From Ascoidea asiatica (lineage: Eukaryota > Ascomycota > Saccharomycetes > Ascoideales > Ascoideaceae): DNA of 64,000 bases. Each line of letters opens with the position of its first letter. The first letter of the stretch is position 1. The DNA lies in contig BCKQ01000011.1 in the NCBI GenBank assembly GCA_001600695.1, positions 224,512-288,511 of the forward strand. Reading direction: 5' to 3'. The translations under genes and the position numbers were made by a program. Under the pieces are notes generated by a model. That model ran no database searches. It saw only the letters and a program-made list of their open reading frames with translations, and had not been told where the DNA came from. Of this stretch, positions 19,748-30,856 are shown piece by piece.

Positions 19748-21889
19748 CATGTTATTTTGATTTTGATTTAGGATTGGATAATTACCTCTATTATTCAGAT
19801 TTCTTTGATAGTCATTATTATTACTATTATTAATGTTATTATTACTTTGATTATCTTGATTATAATTATTTTGATTAATTGGATTATTTTGTGGAAATCT
19901 TCTTTGGATAATATCTAAATTTTGAGAAACTGATGAATAAACTGAATTATAAACTGAACTGTATCCATTCTTATTATTAGAATTATCATTACTATTATTC
20001 TTATTATTATTATTCTTATTATTATTATTATTATTAATATTATTATTACTTAATGAAGTATATGGTTTTAATCCTCCTCTTCTATTATTACCATTATTAC
20101 CTCCATGATTTATATTATTATTATTTAAAAATCCAGAATTATATGATTTAACTCCATTATTTGTATTCCTATTCATATTATTTGTATTATTCATGTTATT
20201 CATATAATTATTTCCTCTTGTATTATTAAAATTATCTCTTTTATTTCTTTTGAATGAATTATCATTTCTATTTCTTCTTCTATTATCATTGTTATTAATA
20301 TTAGTATTTTCATTAGAATTATTATTGAAATTTTCATTTATATTTATTTCATTATCATTAATATTCACTTTATTAGTCACTTCATTTCTCTCATTTCCAT
20401 TTTGATTTAAAGTTTTCTTCTCAATTTCATTTTCATTTTCATTTTCCTTATTTTTATCATTAATAGTAGAATTAGAATTAAAATTAAATTGCCTAGATGA
20501 ACCATTTAAATCACTAATTTCATTCACTTTTCTTTTATTTTTTTTATTTCCATTTTTTTTATTTCCACCTTTTTTATTTTTTTTAAAAGCAGCTTCTGCT
20601 TCATCATCACTAAAAAATTCATCTTTTTCATCTTCTTCATCAAATGCATTTGATGCATCTGTAACTCTAATTTTTTTAATTTCATTTGTAAATAAAAAAT
20701 TTGTATGAGAAACATCATAAAAAATTTTATCACCAATTTTTCTATTATTTAAAATTTTTTTAAAAAATTCATCATTTTTAATTATAACTCTAAAAAAAGG
20801 TTGAGAAACAGATCCAAAAACTTCAAATAATGGTCCTAAAATATTTCTATCTTCAAAACATAAAATTGAATTATCTTTTAAAATTCTATATTCTCCAGTT
20901 GTATATGATTTTATTATAATATTATTATTAAATATTGATGTAATTTTACCAATATATTCAATTGGTATATTTGGATCAAGATTTGTTTCAATTGGTATAT
21001 CTGGTGCTTCTTCTGTTATTTCATGAACAGATTTTATTGGACCAGAAACTACATCACCTTCTTCTTCATCTAAATCATCATAAAATAAATCTTGAATATT
21101 ATCTTCTTCTTCGCCTTCTTCTTGTTCATCAGCTTCATTATCAGAAGAAGAATCCGAGTCTGAATCCGAATCTGAGTCTGAATTTGAGTCTGAGTCTGAA
21201 TCTGAGTCTGAATCTGATTTATTCAGTTCTTCTGATTTTTTTTGAGTAGTATCTAGGTTATCATCTTCAACCATTATTTGACCAATTTTATCTTCTTCTT
21301 CTTTTTCTTCCATATCTATATCTGAATCTAAATTTTTTTCGTTTTTATCGATTTTTTCATCAATTGTATTATTTGAAAGTTTTTCTTCTAATATATTTGT
21401 AGTGGAAGTTGATCCTTCTTGAATACTAGTATTTTGATCTGTCTGAAGTTTTGAATCTGAATCTATATTCTTATTCGTTATTTCTTCTTTATTTGTAGTT
21501 GTTGGGTTTGAATCTTTTACTATTTCTTCTTCTTTTATTGTTACTTTGATATCTTCATTATTCGTGCAATCGTCGTTTTTGGAATCCTCAACTGTTGACA
21601 CTGGTATATCTAATTCTTGTTTCATTGGATTAGAAGGTGAATTATTATCTGTAAAAGTAACGTTCTCATTGATTTTGGAATCCACTTCATTTTCCTTACT
21701 TTGTTCTTTTGGGATCTCAGTGCTTAAGCTCTGATTATGTATTTGATTTATTTTATCTATTTGTTCAGTTATACTCTTATTATTTTCTTCATCTTTAATA
21801 ATCGAATTATTTTTAATTTCAATGGTTACATCATTGTAAGCACTCTCATCATTCGAGATCTCGTTTGCACTATTATTATTTGACTCCAT
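19316..21889 (-). CDS. NAF1: Naf1, H/ACA snoRNP assembly factor
   Basis: This 857-residue protein matches Naf1, which occupies the Gar1 site on Cbf5 during H/ACA snoRNP assembly in the nucleus. The Gar1-like core lies near residues 300-405: IPIEYIGKITSIFNNNIIIKS, then LEDRNILGP-type GPLFEVFGSV and PFFRVIIKND, and the GDKIFYDVSHTNFLFTNEIKK strand segment. Before it are Glu/Ser-rich and Ser-Asp repeats (SDSDSDSD, about 21140-21220). After it a long Asn-rich, Arg/Gly-containing tail with NSNMNSNM repeats ends in a Gln/Leu-rich helix (QLQLLQQLISAASNLQ). S. cerevisiae Naf1 has 492 residues, so the excess is the Asn-rich tail. The core motif order makes the call solid. Confidence 0.92.
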
Positions 21890-22216
21890 GATCTTTCTTA
21901 TGATACTTTTTAGTTATGTTATATTTATAATAAATTGTAAGTGTTGAATAAAAAAAACAAAAATTTACTTTTGAAATATTTCATCAAAAATCAATCTCCA
22001 AAACAAAATTTCAAAAATATTTTTTTTTGGGTTTTCTTTTTTCACATACAAATTCAAAACCAGACTGACGGGTCAAGTAGATTTTGGCCGTCGGAAATGA
22101 AATTTACACTTTAATATTAGTTAAATAAATTATTTAAGTTTTTATTTCATAATTAAAGAATATTAAATTTGAAAAAAAAAGGTATATTGATAATATATAA
22201 AATATATGAGGATTGT
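21890..22216. promoter_or_regulatory. NAF1 upstream and ADE13 downstream gap
   Basis: These 327 bases separate the NAF1 start from the ADE13 stop. They contain A/T-rich blocks and the GC-richer pair GACGGGTC and GGCCGTCGG near 22068-22095, facing a T-run at 22020-22028. Nothing else is recognised. Confidence 0.4.
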
Positions 22217-23665
22217 TTAAACACTTAATTGAACAGATTCTTCAGTAATATAATGTTTATATGGAGCTATAGCTTCAGCAACAGTAACATTAATAAATTT
22301 TTCAGTTTGTTCTGGAGCTCTACCAATAAAAGTTGAAGGATTTAATAAATTATCAAGATCATTCCATATTGGTTCAAAATATTTAGTTTTTTTAATTCTT
22401 TCAATTAAATCATTATCACCACCATTTAATTTAACATTTGCACTACTTTGATGAGAAAGAATTCTAATTTCTTCATGACAATCTTGTCTTGAACCACCTT
22501 TTTCAACCATTGCCATAATTATATTTTCTGTAGCCATAAAAGGTAATTCAGATTGAATTCTTCTTTGAATAACTTTTGGATAAACAACTAAACCAGAAGT
22601 TATATTTAACATTGTTGATAATAAAATATCTGCAGTTAAAAATGCAGAAGGTAATGAAATTCTTCTAATTGCAGAATCATCTAAAGTTCTTTCAAACCAT
22701 TGAACTGAGGCAGTTTGAACAGCATCATTAAATAAACCAGACATATGTCTTGCTAATGAACAAACTCTTTCACATCTCATTGGATTTCTTTTATAAGCCA
22801 TTGCAGAAGAACCAATTTGAGATTTTTCAAAAGGTTCTTCAATTTCTTTTAAATTTGCTAATAATCTAATATCAGTTGCAAATTTATGAGCAGTTGCACT
22901 TAAAGAAACTAAAGGTGATAAAACATCAATATCAATTTTTCTTGAATAAGTTTGACCAGTAACAGGATATGAATGATTAAAATTTAATAAATTAATAATT
23001 TTTAAATCTAAATCTTCAACTTTTTCATGATTACCATGAAATAAAGTTAAAAATGAAGCTTGAGTACCAGTTGTACCTTTTGCACCTCTTAAACCAATAT
23101 CATTTCTTGCTCTTATCATATTTCTTAAATCCCATAATAATTCTTGAATCCATAAAGTTGATCTTTTACCCACAGTTGTTAATTGAGCAGGTTGAAAATG
23201 AGTCCAACCTAAAACAGGTAAATCTTTATAATTTAAAGCAAATTTAGATAATCTATCAATAATATTAATTAATTTTGGTATAATTATATCATAAGCATCT
23301 CTTAAAAAAATTAAATCTGCATTATCTGTAACATAACAAGATGTTGCACCTAAATGAATTATACCTGCAGCAGATGGACAAGTTTTACCAAATACATGAA
23401 CATGAGCCATAACATCATGTCTTACAATAGCTTCTTGTTTTTTAGCATCTTCAATTTCTTCATCAGTTATAATTAAATGATTTTCCATTTCTTTAATTGC
23501 TTCATCAGTAATAATATCTAAACCTAAAGATTTTTCTGCTTTTGCTAAAGTTAACCATAATTTTCTCCATGTTGAAAATCTATTTCTTATTGAAAAGATA
23601 TGTGACATTTCTTCAGATGCATATCTTGAAGAAAGTGGTGTTGAATATTTATCATTTGCATTCAT
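22217..23665 (-). CDS. ADE13: adenylosuccinate lyase
   Basis: This 482-residue enzyme cleaves SAICAR to AICAR and adenylosuccinate to AMP plus fumarate, steps 8 and last of AMP synthesis in the cytosol. The fumarase/aspartase-superfamily signature is visible as [14 protein letters not shown] near residue 285. Upstream are the conserved [10 protein letters not shown] segment, the [20 protein letters not shown] segment with the active-site His, and TGTQASF. The length equals that of yeast Ade13. The first ATG gives [17 protein letters not shown], aligning with the conserved Y-x-TPL-SRYAS start. It diverges from TAD2, and a TGACTC motif sits in the shared promoter. Confidence 0.97.
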   Translation of the reverse strand: MNANDKYSTPLSSRYASEEMSHIFSIRNRFSTWRKLWLTLAKAEKSLGLDIITDEAIKEMENHLIITDEEIEDAKKQEAIVRHDVMAHVHVFGKTCPSAAGIIHLGATSCYVTDNADLIFLRDAYDIIIPKLINIIDRLSKFALNYKDLPVLGWTHFQPAQLTTVGKRSTLWIQELLWDLRNMIRARNDIGLRGAKGTTGTQASFLTLFHGNHEKVEDLDLKIINLLNFNHSYPVTGQTYSRKIDIDVLSPLVSLSATAHKFATDIRLLANLKEIEEPFEKSQIGSSAMAYKRNPMRCERVCSLARHMSGLFNDAVQTASVQWFERTLDDSAIRRISLPSAFLTADILLSTMLNITSGLVVYPKVIQRRIQSELPFMATENIIMAMVEKGGSRQDCHEEIRILSHQSSANVKLNGGDNDLIERIKKTKYFEPIWNDLDNLLNPSTFIGRAPEQTEKFINVTVAEAIAPYKHYITEESVQLSV

Positions 23666-24339
23666 TTTGAATTAGTTTTTTAGTTTATTAGTTTATTTAA
23701 TTATTATAAATGAGTATATTAAGTCAAGCTTAATTAAAGTAATTTGAGTGTAATGTGAATAGGAATAAGAAATAAAAGAGACAAAAAGAATATTTATAAA
23801 AGAAGAGTAAATCTCTCTTATTTAAATGATTCTAAAAAGTTATTGCAATTCAACTTGAGTATTTATTTCTTCTTCATTGAACTCGATACTCAATCAATAA
23901 ATAAAAATAAAATAAAATAAAATAAAATAATAAAAAATATTTTAATTAAATTCAATTAAAATTCAATTTGCGATGCGTGAAATTTTGACTCGGGCAGCGC
24001 AGCGAAGAAAACGAGGAAAAAAACTAAGAAAGCAATGAAAACGGGTGGCAAGCAGGCCAATCAAGCTCAGAGAACTGGCAGTGGCATAAATCGAGTGTGG
24101 GTGAAGGAAAGAAGTGTGAATAAAGAATAAATAAAGAATACCAAGAGAATAAACAGGAGAATAATGATAAATAATGACAAATAATAATAAATAATATCAA
24201 ATATAATAATAACAAGACTAAGAAGAACATCTGACAATTCATTGAGGAGGAAATATTATTTGGAGTATGGATATCTGTCCATTTAAGAGACACAGAAGAA
24301 CTATAGAAAGAAAAAAGACAAGTAAAATACAATACAATC
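23666..24339. promoter_or_regulatory. divergent ADE13/TAD2 promoter region
   Basis: This 674-base interval contains AATAA-type repeats (about 23898-23935), then a GC-richer island starting GCGATGCGTGAAATTTTGAC (23970 on) with a TGACTC site (listed separately), and A/G-rich DNA up to TAD2. A minus-strand open frame (24024-24371) overlaps the TAD2 start and is not called. Confidence 0.5.
23986..23991. promoter_or_regulatory. TGACTC motif, candidate Bas1/Gcn4 site for ADE13
   Basis: TGACTC lies about 320 bases upstream of ADE13. In yeast, Bas1 with Pho2 activates ADE genes through TGACTC, and Gcn4 binds overlapping sites. The assignment rests on the motif plus the identity of the downstream gene. 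Confidence 0.45.
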
Positions 24340-25380
24340 ATGGAGACAACAGATGAAAACAATGCAAACAATGATGAATTATCTTCTCAAAACTTACAAA
24401 ATCATTTCAGATTCATGAGACTTGCTTTAAACCAAGCTGAATATGCCTTATCTAAAAATGAAGTTCCTGTTGGTTGTATATTTGTATATAATAATAATGA
24501 AATAATTTCTACTGGTTCTAATTTAACTAATGATACATCTTCAGGAATTTATCATGCTGAATTAATTGGAATTGAGAAAATTTTAAAAAAATTCAAATTA
24601 TTAAATAATTCAAAACTATCAAACTTCAATCAACTTGATTATTATAATAAAATACATAAAATATTCAATAAAATTGATTTATATGTAACAGTTGAACCTT
24701 GTATAATGTGTGCTTCTGCTTTAAGACAATTAGGTCTAAGAAAGGTAATATTTGGTTGTACGAATGATAGATTTGGTGGTAATGGTTCAATAATTTCAAT
24801 AAATAATGATAATTTCAAAAATTTAAATAATTCAATTCCAATTTATAAATCTTTTCCTTCAATTGGTAAAGAAGAATCAATAATTTTATTAAGAAAATTT
24901 TATATTAATGAAAATAAAAATTCTCCAAATCCACAAACTTCAATTTTAAATCCAAGATTGTTAAAATTTAATGAAATTCCAAAAATTAAATTTAATAAAT
25001 TTTTATCTGATAATGAATTTAAAAAATTTTATGGCTTTAAAAATTATTTAAAATATTATAAAGAATCTTTAAGTGTCAATAGTTCTGAAAAAGTAATTAT
25101 TAATAATATTGAATATGAATATGATAAATATATTGATCCAATATTACCTTTAAATCCAAAACTTTTTAAGGAAATTCAAAATTGGGAAATTCAAAATAAT
25201 TTAAAAATTCTTAATTATGATAATATTGATAATATTAAACAAAATGAACCTTATAATTATGATGATATAATTTTTCATAATGAAGATTTACAGACTTTAA
25301 ATTATATAAAAACTAATAGAATTTATAATAATGACAATAATAATACTCTTATAGATGTAAAAAAAAGAAAATTAAATTAA
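24340..25380 (+). CDS. TAD2: Tad2, tRNA wobble adenosine deaminase catalytic subunit
   Basis: Tad2 with Tad3 converts adenosine-34 of tRNAs to inosine. Zinc and proton-relay residues of the CDA fold are visible: His72-Ala-Glu74 in GIYHAELIG, and Cys121 and Cys124 in EPCIMCASALRQLG. The Tad2 hallmark KVIFGCTNDRFGGNGS follows. Glu74 is present, so this is the catalytic subunit and not Tad3, which has Val there. The 346 residues exceed the 250 of S. cerevisiae Tad2; the extra 130 or so form a Lys/Asn/Tyr-rich C-terminal tail without a recognised domain. The gene converges with UTP4, about 70 bases between stops. Confidence 0.95.
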   Translation: METTDENNANNDELSSQNLQNHFRFMRLALNQAEYALSKNEVPVGCIFVYNNNEIISTGSNLTNDTSSGIYHAELIGIEKILKKFKLLNNSKLSNFNQLDYYNKIHKIFNKIDLYVTVEPCIMCASALRQLGLRKVIFGCTNDRFGGNGSIISINNDNFKNLNNSIPIYKSFPSIGKEESIILLRKFYINENKNSPNPQTSILNPRLLKFNEIPKIKFNKFLSDNEFKKFYGFKNYLKYYKESLSVNSSEKVIINNIEYEYDKYIDPILPLNPKLFKEIQNWEIQNNLKILNYDNIDNIKQNEPYNYDDIIFHNEDLQTLNYIKTNRIYNNDNNNTLIDVKKRKLN

Positions 25381-25450
25381 GTAATGTAAGATATATAAAT
25401 AATTTTAATTTAATTTTTTCTATGAATATCTAAATACTGTATAAGTATAA

Positions 25451-27889
25451 TTAAAATTTTATATAATTAGATTTAAATGCAGGACCTTTTTCAATAGAAT
25501 TTTCTGGTCTTTCAATAACAATCATCTCATTTAATCCAATATTATTAACATATAATAATGATTTATATCTAAAACTAATCCAAAATGATTTACATTTATT
25601 CTCATTCTCAATCTCAGTCTCAAATTTATTATTACTATTATTATTATTATTATTATTATTCTGATTTTTAATTGGACTTTCTAAAGCATCAACAAAATTC
25701 TCTTTACTATCAATTAATTCATTCTCTTCATGATTTTCCTGATTTTTTTCTTCTTCTTCTTCTTCTTCAATATTCATTAATTCTTCATTTAAATCTCCAT
25801 TAATAGTTCCAGATTCTTCATCATCATTAACACTTAATCCATTAGATTTACGTTTCTTATACCTTTGATCAACTTTTGTCTTTTTATTTGATATTTTATT
25901 TTTAAAATCTTTTGAAATATTTAAAGATAAATCAAAAAATGATATCCAATTTGCTCCCCATAACCAAATTCTATCATTTGATTTATCATCTAAAAATATT
26001 CCACAACATTTATTTTCTAATGATAAAAAAATTTTTGGAATAATTTCTGAATTTTTTTTTGACCAATCACTTAATAATGAAAAATTTTCATTATTATTTT
26101 CTTCAATTTCATTTTTTAATAATTTAATTTTAAAAAATTGTTTTAAATTAAATTCATAAATTTTATTTTCTGCAGTTATAATAATTAATGAATCTCTTTT
26201 TGTAAATTCAATAATTATTGGAGAAATTGATAATCTTGCTAATTGATAACATTTATTATTATCATCTTTTAATGATATTATATCTATAGCTCCAGATAAT
26301 CTTGCAATTGCAATATATTTATTATCTAAAGAAATTTTAAAATCTCTAATATTTTCTAAATATTGTAATTTTGATTTAAGTTTATTAATTGATGAAAGTT
26401 CTAAATCTGTTATAGAAATAGAATAATTATTATTTAATTCATTATCATTTAATCCTTTAATTTCAATTTTATTTATTTCTTTTCCATTTATAGTTATTAA
26501 AGTTTCATTATTATCATTTAAAAATTTTATTTTTTCAGCACCATAATCATTTAATTTATTACATAAATCTCTAATTTTTTCAATTTTAAGTTTTTCTTTA
26601 TTATTTCTTGATATAACAAATGATAATTTAAATATTTTAATATTATTTGATCTTGAAATAACTAAATATTTTCCATTTGAACTAAAATCACATGAAGATA
26701 TATTTTCTTCATCTGATAAAATTAATTTTGAAATTAATTTATAATTATTATCTTTTGATAATTTCCATATTTTGATAATATCATCTTGCCACATTAAAAT
26801 TAATCTATTTAATTTATTAATTATAATATTTGGTTGTAATTGTTGAATTAATGGAATTTTTCTTTGTCCATAAAATGTAAAATTATTTATAGAATTAATT
26901 ATAATTTGTTTTTCAACACCACCAGATATAAGTAAATTACTACCCTTTGATTGAAAAGATGTAATTGATCTAATATCATTTGAATGAATTAATCTTTTTG
27001 AAGAATTAATCCATTGAAATTTAACTTTATTTTTATTTTTATTTGTACCAATAGTTTCTGCCAATGTAAAATTATAAATTTTTCTATCAACACCAGCTGC
27101 AAATATATTTTCTTCATTTAAATCACAAGTTAATGTTAAAATATCAGCTTCAGAAATTTTAAAAGATTGTTGTAAAGTAAATAATTTTAAATCCCAAAAT
27201 TTTATAGAACCTGTTGAATCTCCAGTGACAATATAGTTTTTTTTTGGTAAAACTATTACAGACCAAATTAAAGTTCCTTCAATTTTAGATTTATCAACTC
27301 TCATTGTTGAAACTATTCTTCCTCTATTTTTTATATCAAGACTCCAACATCTTATTTTACCATCAGCACAACCTCCAATGATATGTTTATCTTGATTAAA
27401 AGAAATTGATAAAACTCTTGAAATTTGTTTTTGAAGAATTGAATAAAATTCTAAAGATCCAGGACCTCCAGAAATATCAATAATAACTACAGAACCATTA
27501 TCACAACCTACAACTAATTTATTATAATCAAAACTTACATCAATAGACCAAATTACTCCTGCATTACAATCATAATTCTTTAATGGTTCACCTGTTTCTA
27601 AATTCCATTCAGTTATAACTGTAGAACCACCAATAGAAAAAAGTCTTGGAATACAATTATCCCATAAAGCCCAAATTAGACCTTCAATAGATCTTCCTTT
27701 ACCACCTTTGAATAATCTCTCTTGAACCCAATTATATTTAGGATTCCATATTTCAATATCACCATTTGCTCTACCTACAGCCAATCTTAAATCATGAGGA
27801 GTAAAACTTGAAGTAGATCTATGACTGAAGGCCAAAGACGTTATAGTATGAGGTTTATAATCAACAAATCTACAACGATGAATATTCAT
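25451..27889 (-). CDS. UTP4: Utp4, small-subunit processome WD-repeat protein
   Basis: Utp4 belongs to the t-UTP/UtpA subcomplex that binds nascent pre-rRNA in the nucleolus and starts 18S processing. The 812-residue product opens with MNIHRCRFVDYKPHTITSLA, the conserved Utp4 start, followed by blades such as LAVGRANGDIEIWNPKYNW, GSVVIIDI, IGGCADGKIRCWSLDIKN and VTGDSTGSIKFWDLKLFTL. A second propeller follows. A basic/acidic low-complexity insert (about residues 670-755, with EEEEEE and Asn runs) precedes a final segment SFWISFRYKSLLYVNNIG. Length is close to the S. cerevisiae protein (776). It diverges from VPS38. Confidence 0.93.
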   Translation of the reverse strand: MNIHRCRFVDYKPHTITSLAFSHRSTSSFTPHDLRLAVGRANGDIEIWNPKYNWVQERLFKGGKGRSIEGLIWALWDNCIPRLFSIGGSTVITEWNLETGEPLKNYDCNAGVIWSIDVSFDYNKLVVGCDNGSVVIIDISGGPGSLEFYSILQKQISRVLSISFNQDKHIIGGCADGKIRCWSLDIKNRGRIVSTMRVDKSKIEGTLIWSVIVLPKKNYIVTGDSTGSIKFWDLKLFTLQQSFKISEADILTLTCDLNEENIFAAGVDRKIYNFTLAETIGTNKNKNKVKFQWINSSKRLIHSNDIRSITSFQSKGSNLLISGGVEKQIIINSINNFTFYGQRKIPLIQQLQPNIIINKLNRLILMWQDDIIKIWKLSKDNNYKLISKLILSDEENISSCDFSSNGKYLVISRSNNIKIFKLSFVISRNNKEKLKIEKIRDLCNKLNDYGAEKIKFLNDNNETLITINGKEINKIEIKGLNDNELNNNYSISITDLELSSINKLKSKLQYLENIRDFKISLDNKYIAIARLSGAIDIISLKDDNNKCYQLARLSISPIIIEFTKRDSLIIITAENKIYEFNLKQFFKIKLLKNEIEENNNENFSLLSDWSKKNSEIIPKIFLSLENKCCGIFLDDKSNDRIWLWGANWISFFDLSLNISKDFKNKISNKKTKVDQRYKKRKSNGLSVNDDEESGTINGDLNEELMNIEEEEEEEKNQENHEENELIDSKENFVDALESPIKNQNNNNNNNNSNNKFETEIENENKCKSFWISFRYKSLLYVNNIGLNEMIVIERPENSIEKGPAFKSNYIKF

Positions 27890-28621
27890 TTCTTTGAAAT
27901 ATAACTCTTCACTTATCTTTTGTCTGATTGAATTCTAGTGATTTAATTCAATGGATTTCTATTCTCCAACAACTTTCCACTAATTTCATCACTCTCATTG
28001 TTTTTCCTCCATGAAATATTTTTTTTTTCAGAGTGCTTAAAATTCAAAAAAAAAAAAATATTTTCAGATGCAGATATGCGTAAAAATATGTATTTAAATG
28101 CATAGTGTAGTGGCGTAGTAAAATGTGGCTAATTATTGGACCCGTTGCGGTGGTCGTGGCCTGCGAATTCCGTTTGTTGTGTCTTTTTGCTCTTGTTTTG
28201 GCCGGAGAATTAAATTAAAGGGAGATTCAGCCAACTTTAAATGCTCTAAAGTAAATAAAAGTAGCTTTAATGATAATAGTAATATAATAAATATAATAAA
28301 TCTGTGAAAAGAGTCGATAATATTGGAGATACACTGAGTAGATAGAATTGATTGATGAATAGAAAAGAAAATTACTGATTCATTCAACTGTTGTGTAGCT
28401 AAGATCCTTAAAGCTGAAGAAAGTAATTCCAAAGGTATCGTCTCCAAGAAGAAACTGACCTTTGTTTTGTTATAATAATAATAAATAATATTAATACTGT
28501 ATAATAAATATATCTATGAATCAACTTTCAATTCTCCGAATTTTCAATAAAAGCTAACTTTATTTTAATGATCCATCATTGGGTATTGATATAATATAAT
28601 TCATTAATAAATTTTCAACCT
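27890..28621. promoter_or_regulatory. divergent UTP4/VPS38 promoter region
   Basis: The 732 bases contain A-runs near 28045-28062 (with AAAATTCAAAA and TTTTCAGATGC flanks) and a GC-richer island at 28110-28215. Then comes a stretch at about 28359-28475 with a short coding-like frame (IVSKKKLTFVLL at its end) but no start. No intact gene is seen. Confidence 0.45.
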
Positions 28622-30856
28622 ATGAAAACTAGAATTCGTCATATTAAAAGTATCTACGTCAGAAATTTATCAATAGACAATATCGATGAAATACTGTCAG
28701 AGAAATCTCATATCAAAGAAGAGGATTCTAATTTACAATACTTTAAAAAAAAAGATGGTAAAAATAAAAAAGATTCCAAAAAAATCAAAATACATAGAAG
28801 AAAATCATTACTTTCCCCTATAAAGATTGAAAACAGTCACTCAAATTCAAATTCAAATTCAGAAACTTCTTCTTTACATCGAAATAGAAGAAATACATTA
28901 GCTGAAATAATTGCAGATAATTTAAATGAATCTAATAATCAAAATGAAAATTCTTTTTTAAAAGAAAATGATAATGTAAAAGATTTAAATTATTTAAATA
29001 ATTTTAAATTAATTGATAGTTTTTTCTCATTACATGAAATCAATCATATTAAAGGTTCTCCTATAATTAATCATAATAGTCCATTTTATGTTAGTGAAGT
29101 TATTAATAAAGCTTTAAATCCATATTTTAATGAAATTACTTTAAATTTTTTAGATTTTATTAATTCATATAATACAAATATTGAAAGATTATCTAGAAAT
29201 TCAAAATTTAATTTTAAACTTTGGGGTAAAAATAATTTAAAAAATTCATCTTGGAATTTAATCTTATCTTTAAATATAAATTTATCTGATTTAATTTATC
29301 TTGATAAAAATATTGAATCTTTACAAATTAATATTGAAAAATCGTTAAAATTTCATCAATTAAATTCTCCAATTTATAATCAATTTGATGATGGAATTTC
29401 AAATAATGATAATCTATCATCTTCTGCTTCAATAAATTCTTCAAATCTTCAATTACAATTTCTTTCTAAAAATTCAATAATTTATTCATTAAAATTATTA
29501 AATTATTTAAAATTAAATAATAATACAATTATTATTGTATTAGAAAATGGTTGTTATTTAGTACCTTATTCAGATCAAAAATCTGAAATTTCCGAATCTT
29601 TTACTTTTAATTTAAAAAAAACAGAAATAAAACCTTCACAGATTTTATCTTCTTCAATTTCATTATCAACTTTATCAGTAAATAATTCATTAAGTAAACC
29701 TATTTTATCACTTTCTTTTGATTCATTAATGAAAATAAATAATCTTTTAATTTGTATTGCAGATCTTAAAAAAGTAAAAAATGATTTAAATAAACAAATA
29801 GAAATTAAATTAAAAAAATCTGTTAATAATAAAAAAATAAATGGTTTTGGTCAATATGATTCAATTTTTATATCTAAATCTGAATTAAGTTATATTCTGA
29901 AATTAAAAATATCCAAAGTGAAAGCATCTTTAGAAGTTGAAAAAATTAAAAATTTAGAATTAAAGAAAGAAGAAGAAAAACTTAAAAGAAATCTTGATGA
30001 AAAAAAAATTTTTTTCCTTCTTGATGATAATTTCAATCAAACTACAGATTCACATATTCTTAAAAATATCAAAGATATCAATTATAATACATATATTTCA
30101 ACGTTTGATCAAGAAATCAATGATGAAAGGTGTATATATGAAGAATATTTAAGTAGATTAGAAACAGTTAGTTATGATATGAATAAATTACTTTCTCAAA
30201 AAGTTTTCAAATTTTTAGTTGAAGTTTTTCCAATAACAAGTGATCCAATAAATCCCTTTGAATATAGAATACTTAATCTTAGTCTTTCATTACTTTCAAA
30301 TATTTTTAAGAATTATCCTATATTAAAAATCATAAATTCCAAGACTAATAATAATATTAGTAATAATAATATTCGTTCCAGAAGAAATTCAATAAATTCA
30401 ATGACTGGAAGTATAACATCTACTGCTGGTTATTCTACATCAAGAGATTTAGTATCAATTTTATCTCTGTCTTCAATAGTTAGTAATAAAGTGGATAATA
30501 ACTTACTTTTAACTACTTCTCAAGAAATAGAAATTGATTCTGCAATGGGATTTATTGTTCAATTAGTAAATTTAATTGCATTATATCTTTCAACTCCTTT
30601 AAGATATCCTATGACATTTTTAGGATCTAAATCATATATTTATGATCCAATATCAAATATTTCCACAAGTAAAATATTTCCTTTATGGTTAAAGGATAAT
30701 CAGAATTATTTATATAGATTTGAATATGGTTTGATATTATTGAATAAAAATATAGAGCAATTATGTCATGAAGAAAAATTGGTGGTTCCTGAAACGAGAA
30801 ATATTTTAGGAAATTTGAAAACTCTTTTATTATATTTGGTTGCCAAAGATCACTAA
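28622..30856 (+). CDS. VPS38: Vps38/UVRAG-like subunit of PI3-kinase complex II
   Basis: This 744-residue protein resembles UVRAG/Vps38, which with Vps34, Vps15 and Vps30 makes PI3P on endosomes. A disordered basic N-terminus precedes a C2-like region (FYVSEVINKALNPYFNEITL, about residues 155-175). A coiled coil follows at roughly 425-470 (KASLEVEKIKNLELKKEEEK). The C-terminal BARA2-type domain contains the family hallmark DSAMGFIVQLVNLIALYLST, then PLRYPMTFLGSKSYIYDPIS, then FEYGLILLNKNIEQL and PETRNILGNLKTLL. It is longer and more UVRAG-like than S. cerevisiae Vps38 (439 residues). Atg14 is the alternative, but the LRYP-x-GS segment and the C2 favour the UVRAG branch. Confidence 0.8.
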   Translation: MKTRIRHIKSIYVRNLSIDNIDEILSEKSHIKEEDSNLQYFKKKDGKNKKDSKKIKIHRRKSLLSPIKIENSHSNSNSNSETSSLHRNRRNTLAEIIADNLNESNNQNENSFLKENDNVKDLNYLNNFKLIDSFFSLHEINHIKGSPIINHNSPFYVSEVINKALNPYFNEITLNFLDFINSYNTNIERLSRNSKFNFKLWGKNNLKNSSWNLILSLNINLSDLIYLDKNIESLQINIEKSLKFHQLNSPIYNQFDDGISNNDNLSSSASINSSNLQLQFLSKNSIIYSLKLLNYLKLNNNTIIIVLENGCYLVPYSDQKSEISESFTFNLKKTEIKPSQILSSSISLSTLSVNNSLSKPILSLSFDSLMKINNLLICIADLKKVKNDLNKQIEIKLKKSVNNKKINGFGQYDSIFISKSELSYILKLKISKVKASLEVEKIKNLELKKEEEKLKRNLDEKKIFFLLDDNFNQTTDSHILKNIKDINYNTYISTFDQEINDERCIYEEYLSRLETVSYDMNKLLSQKVFKFLVEVFPITSDPINPFEYRILNLSLSLLSNIFKNYPILKIINSKTNNNISNNNIRSRRNSINSMTGSITSTAGYSTSRDLVSILSLSSIVSNKVDNNLLLTTSQEIEIDSAMGFIVQLVNLIALYLSTPLRYPMTFLGSKSYIYDPISNISTSKIFPLWLKDNQNYLYRFEYGLILLNKNIEQLCHEEKLVVPETRNILGNLKTLLLYLVAKDH

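Noticed and set aside
28359-28475. Short coding-like frame ending IVSKKKLTFVLL upstream of VPS38
   Set aside because: No start codon, about 35 codons, no splice link to VPS38; too short to separate from chance.
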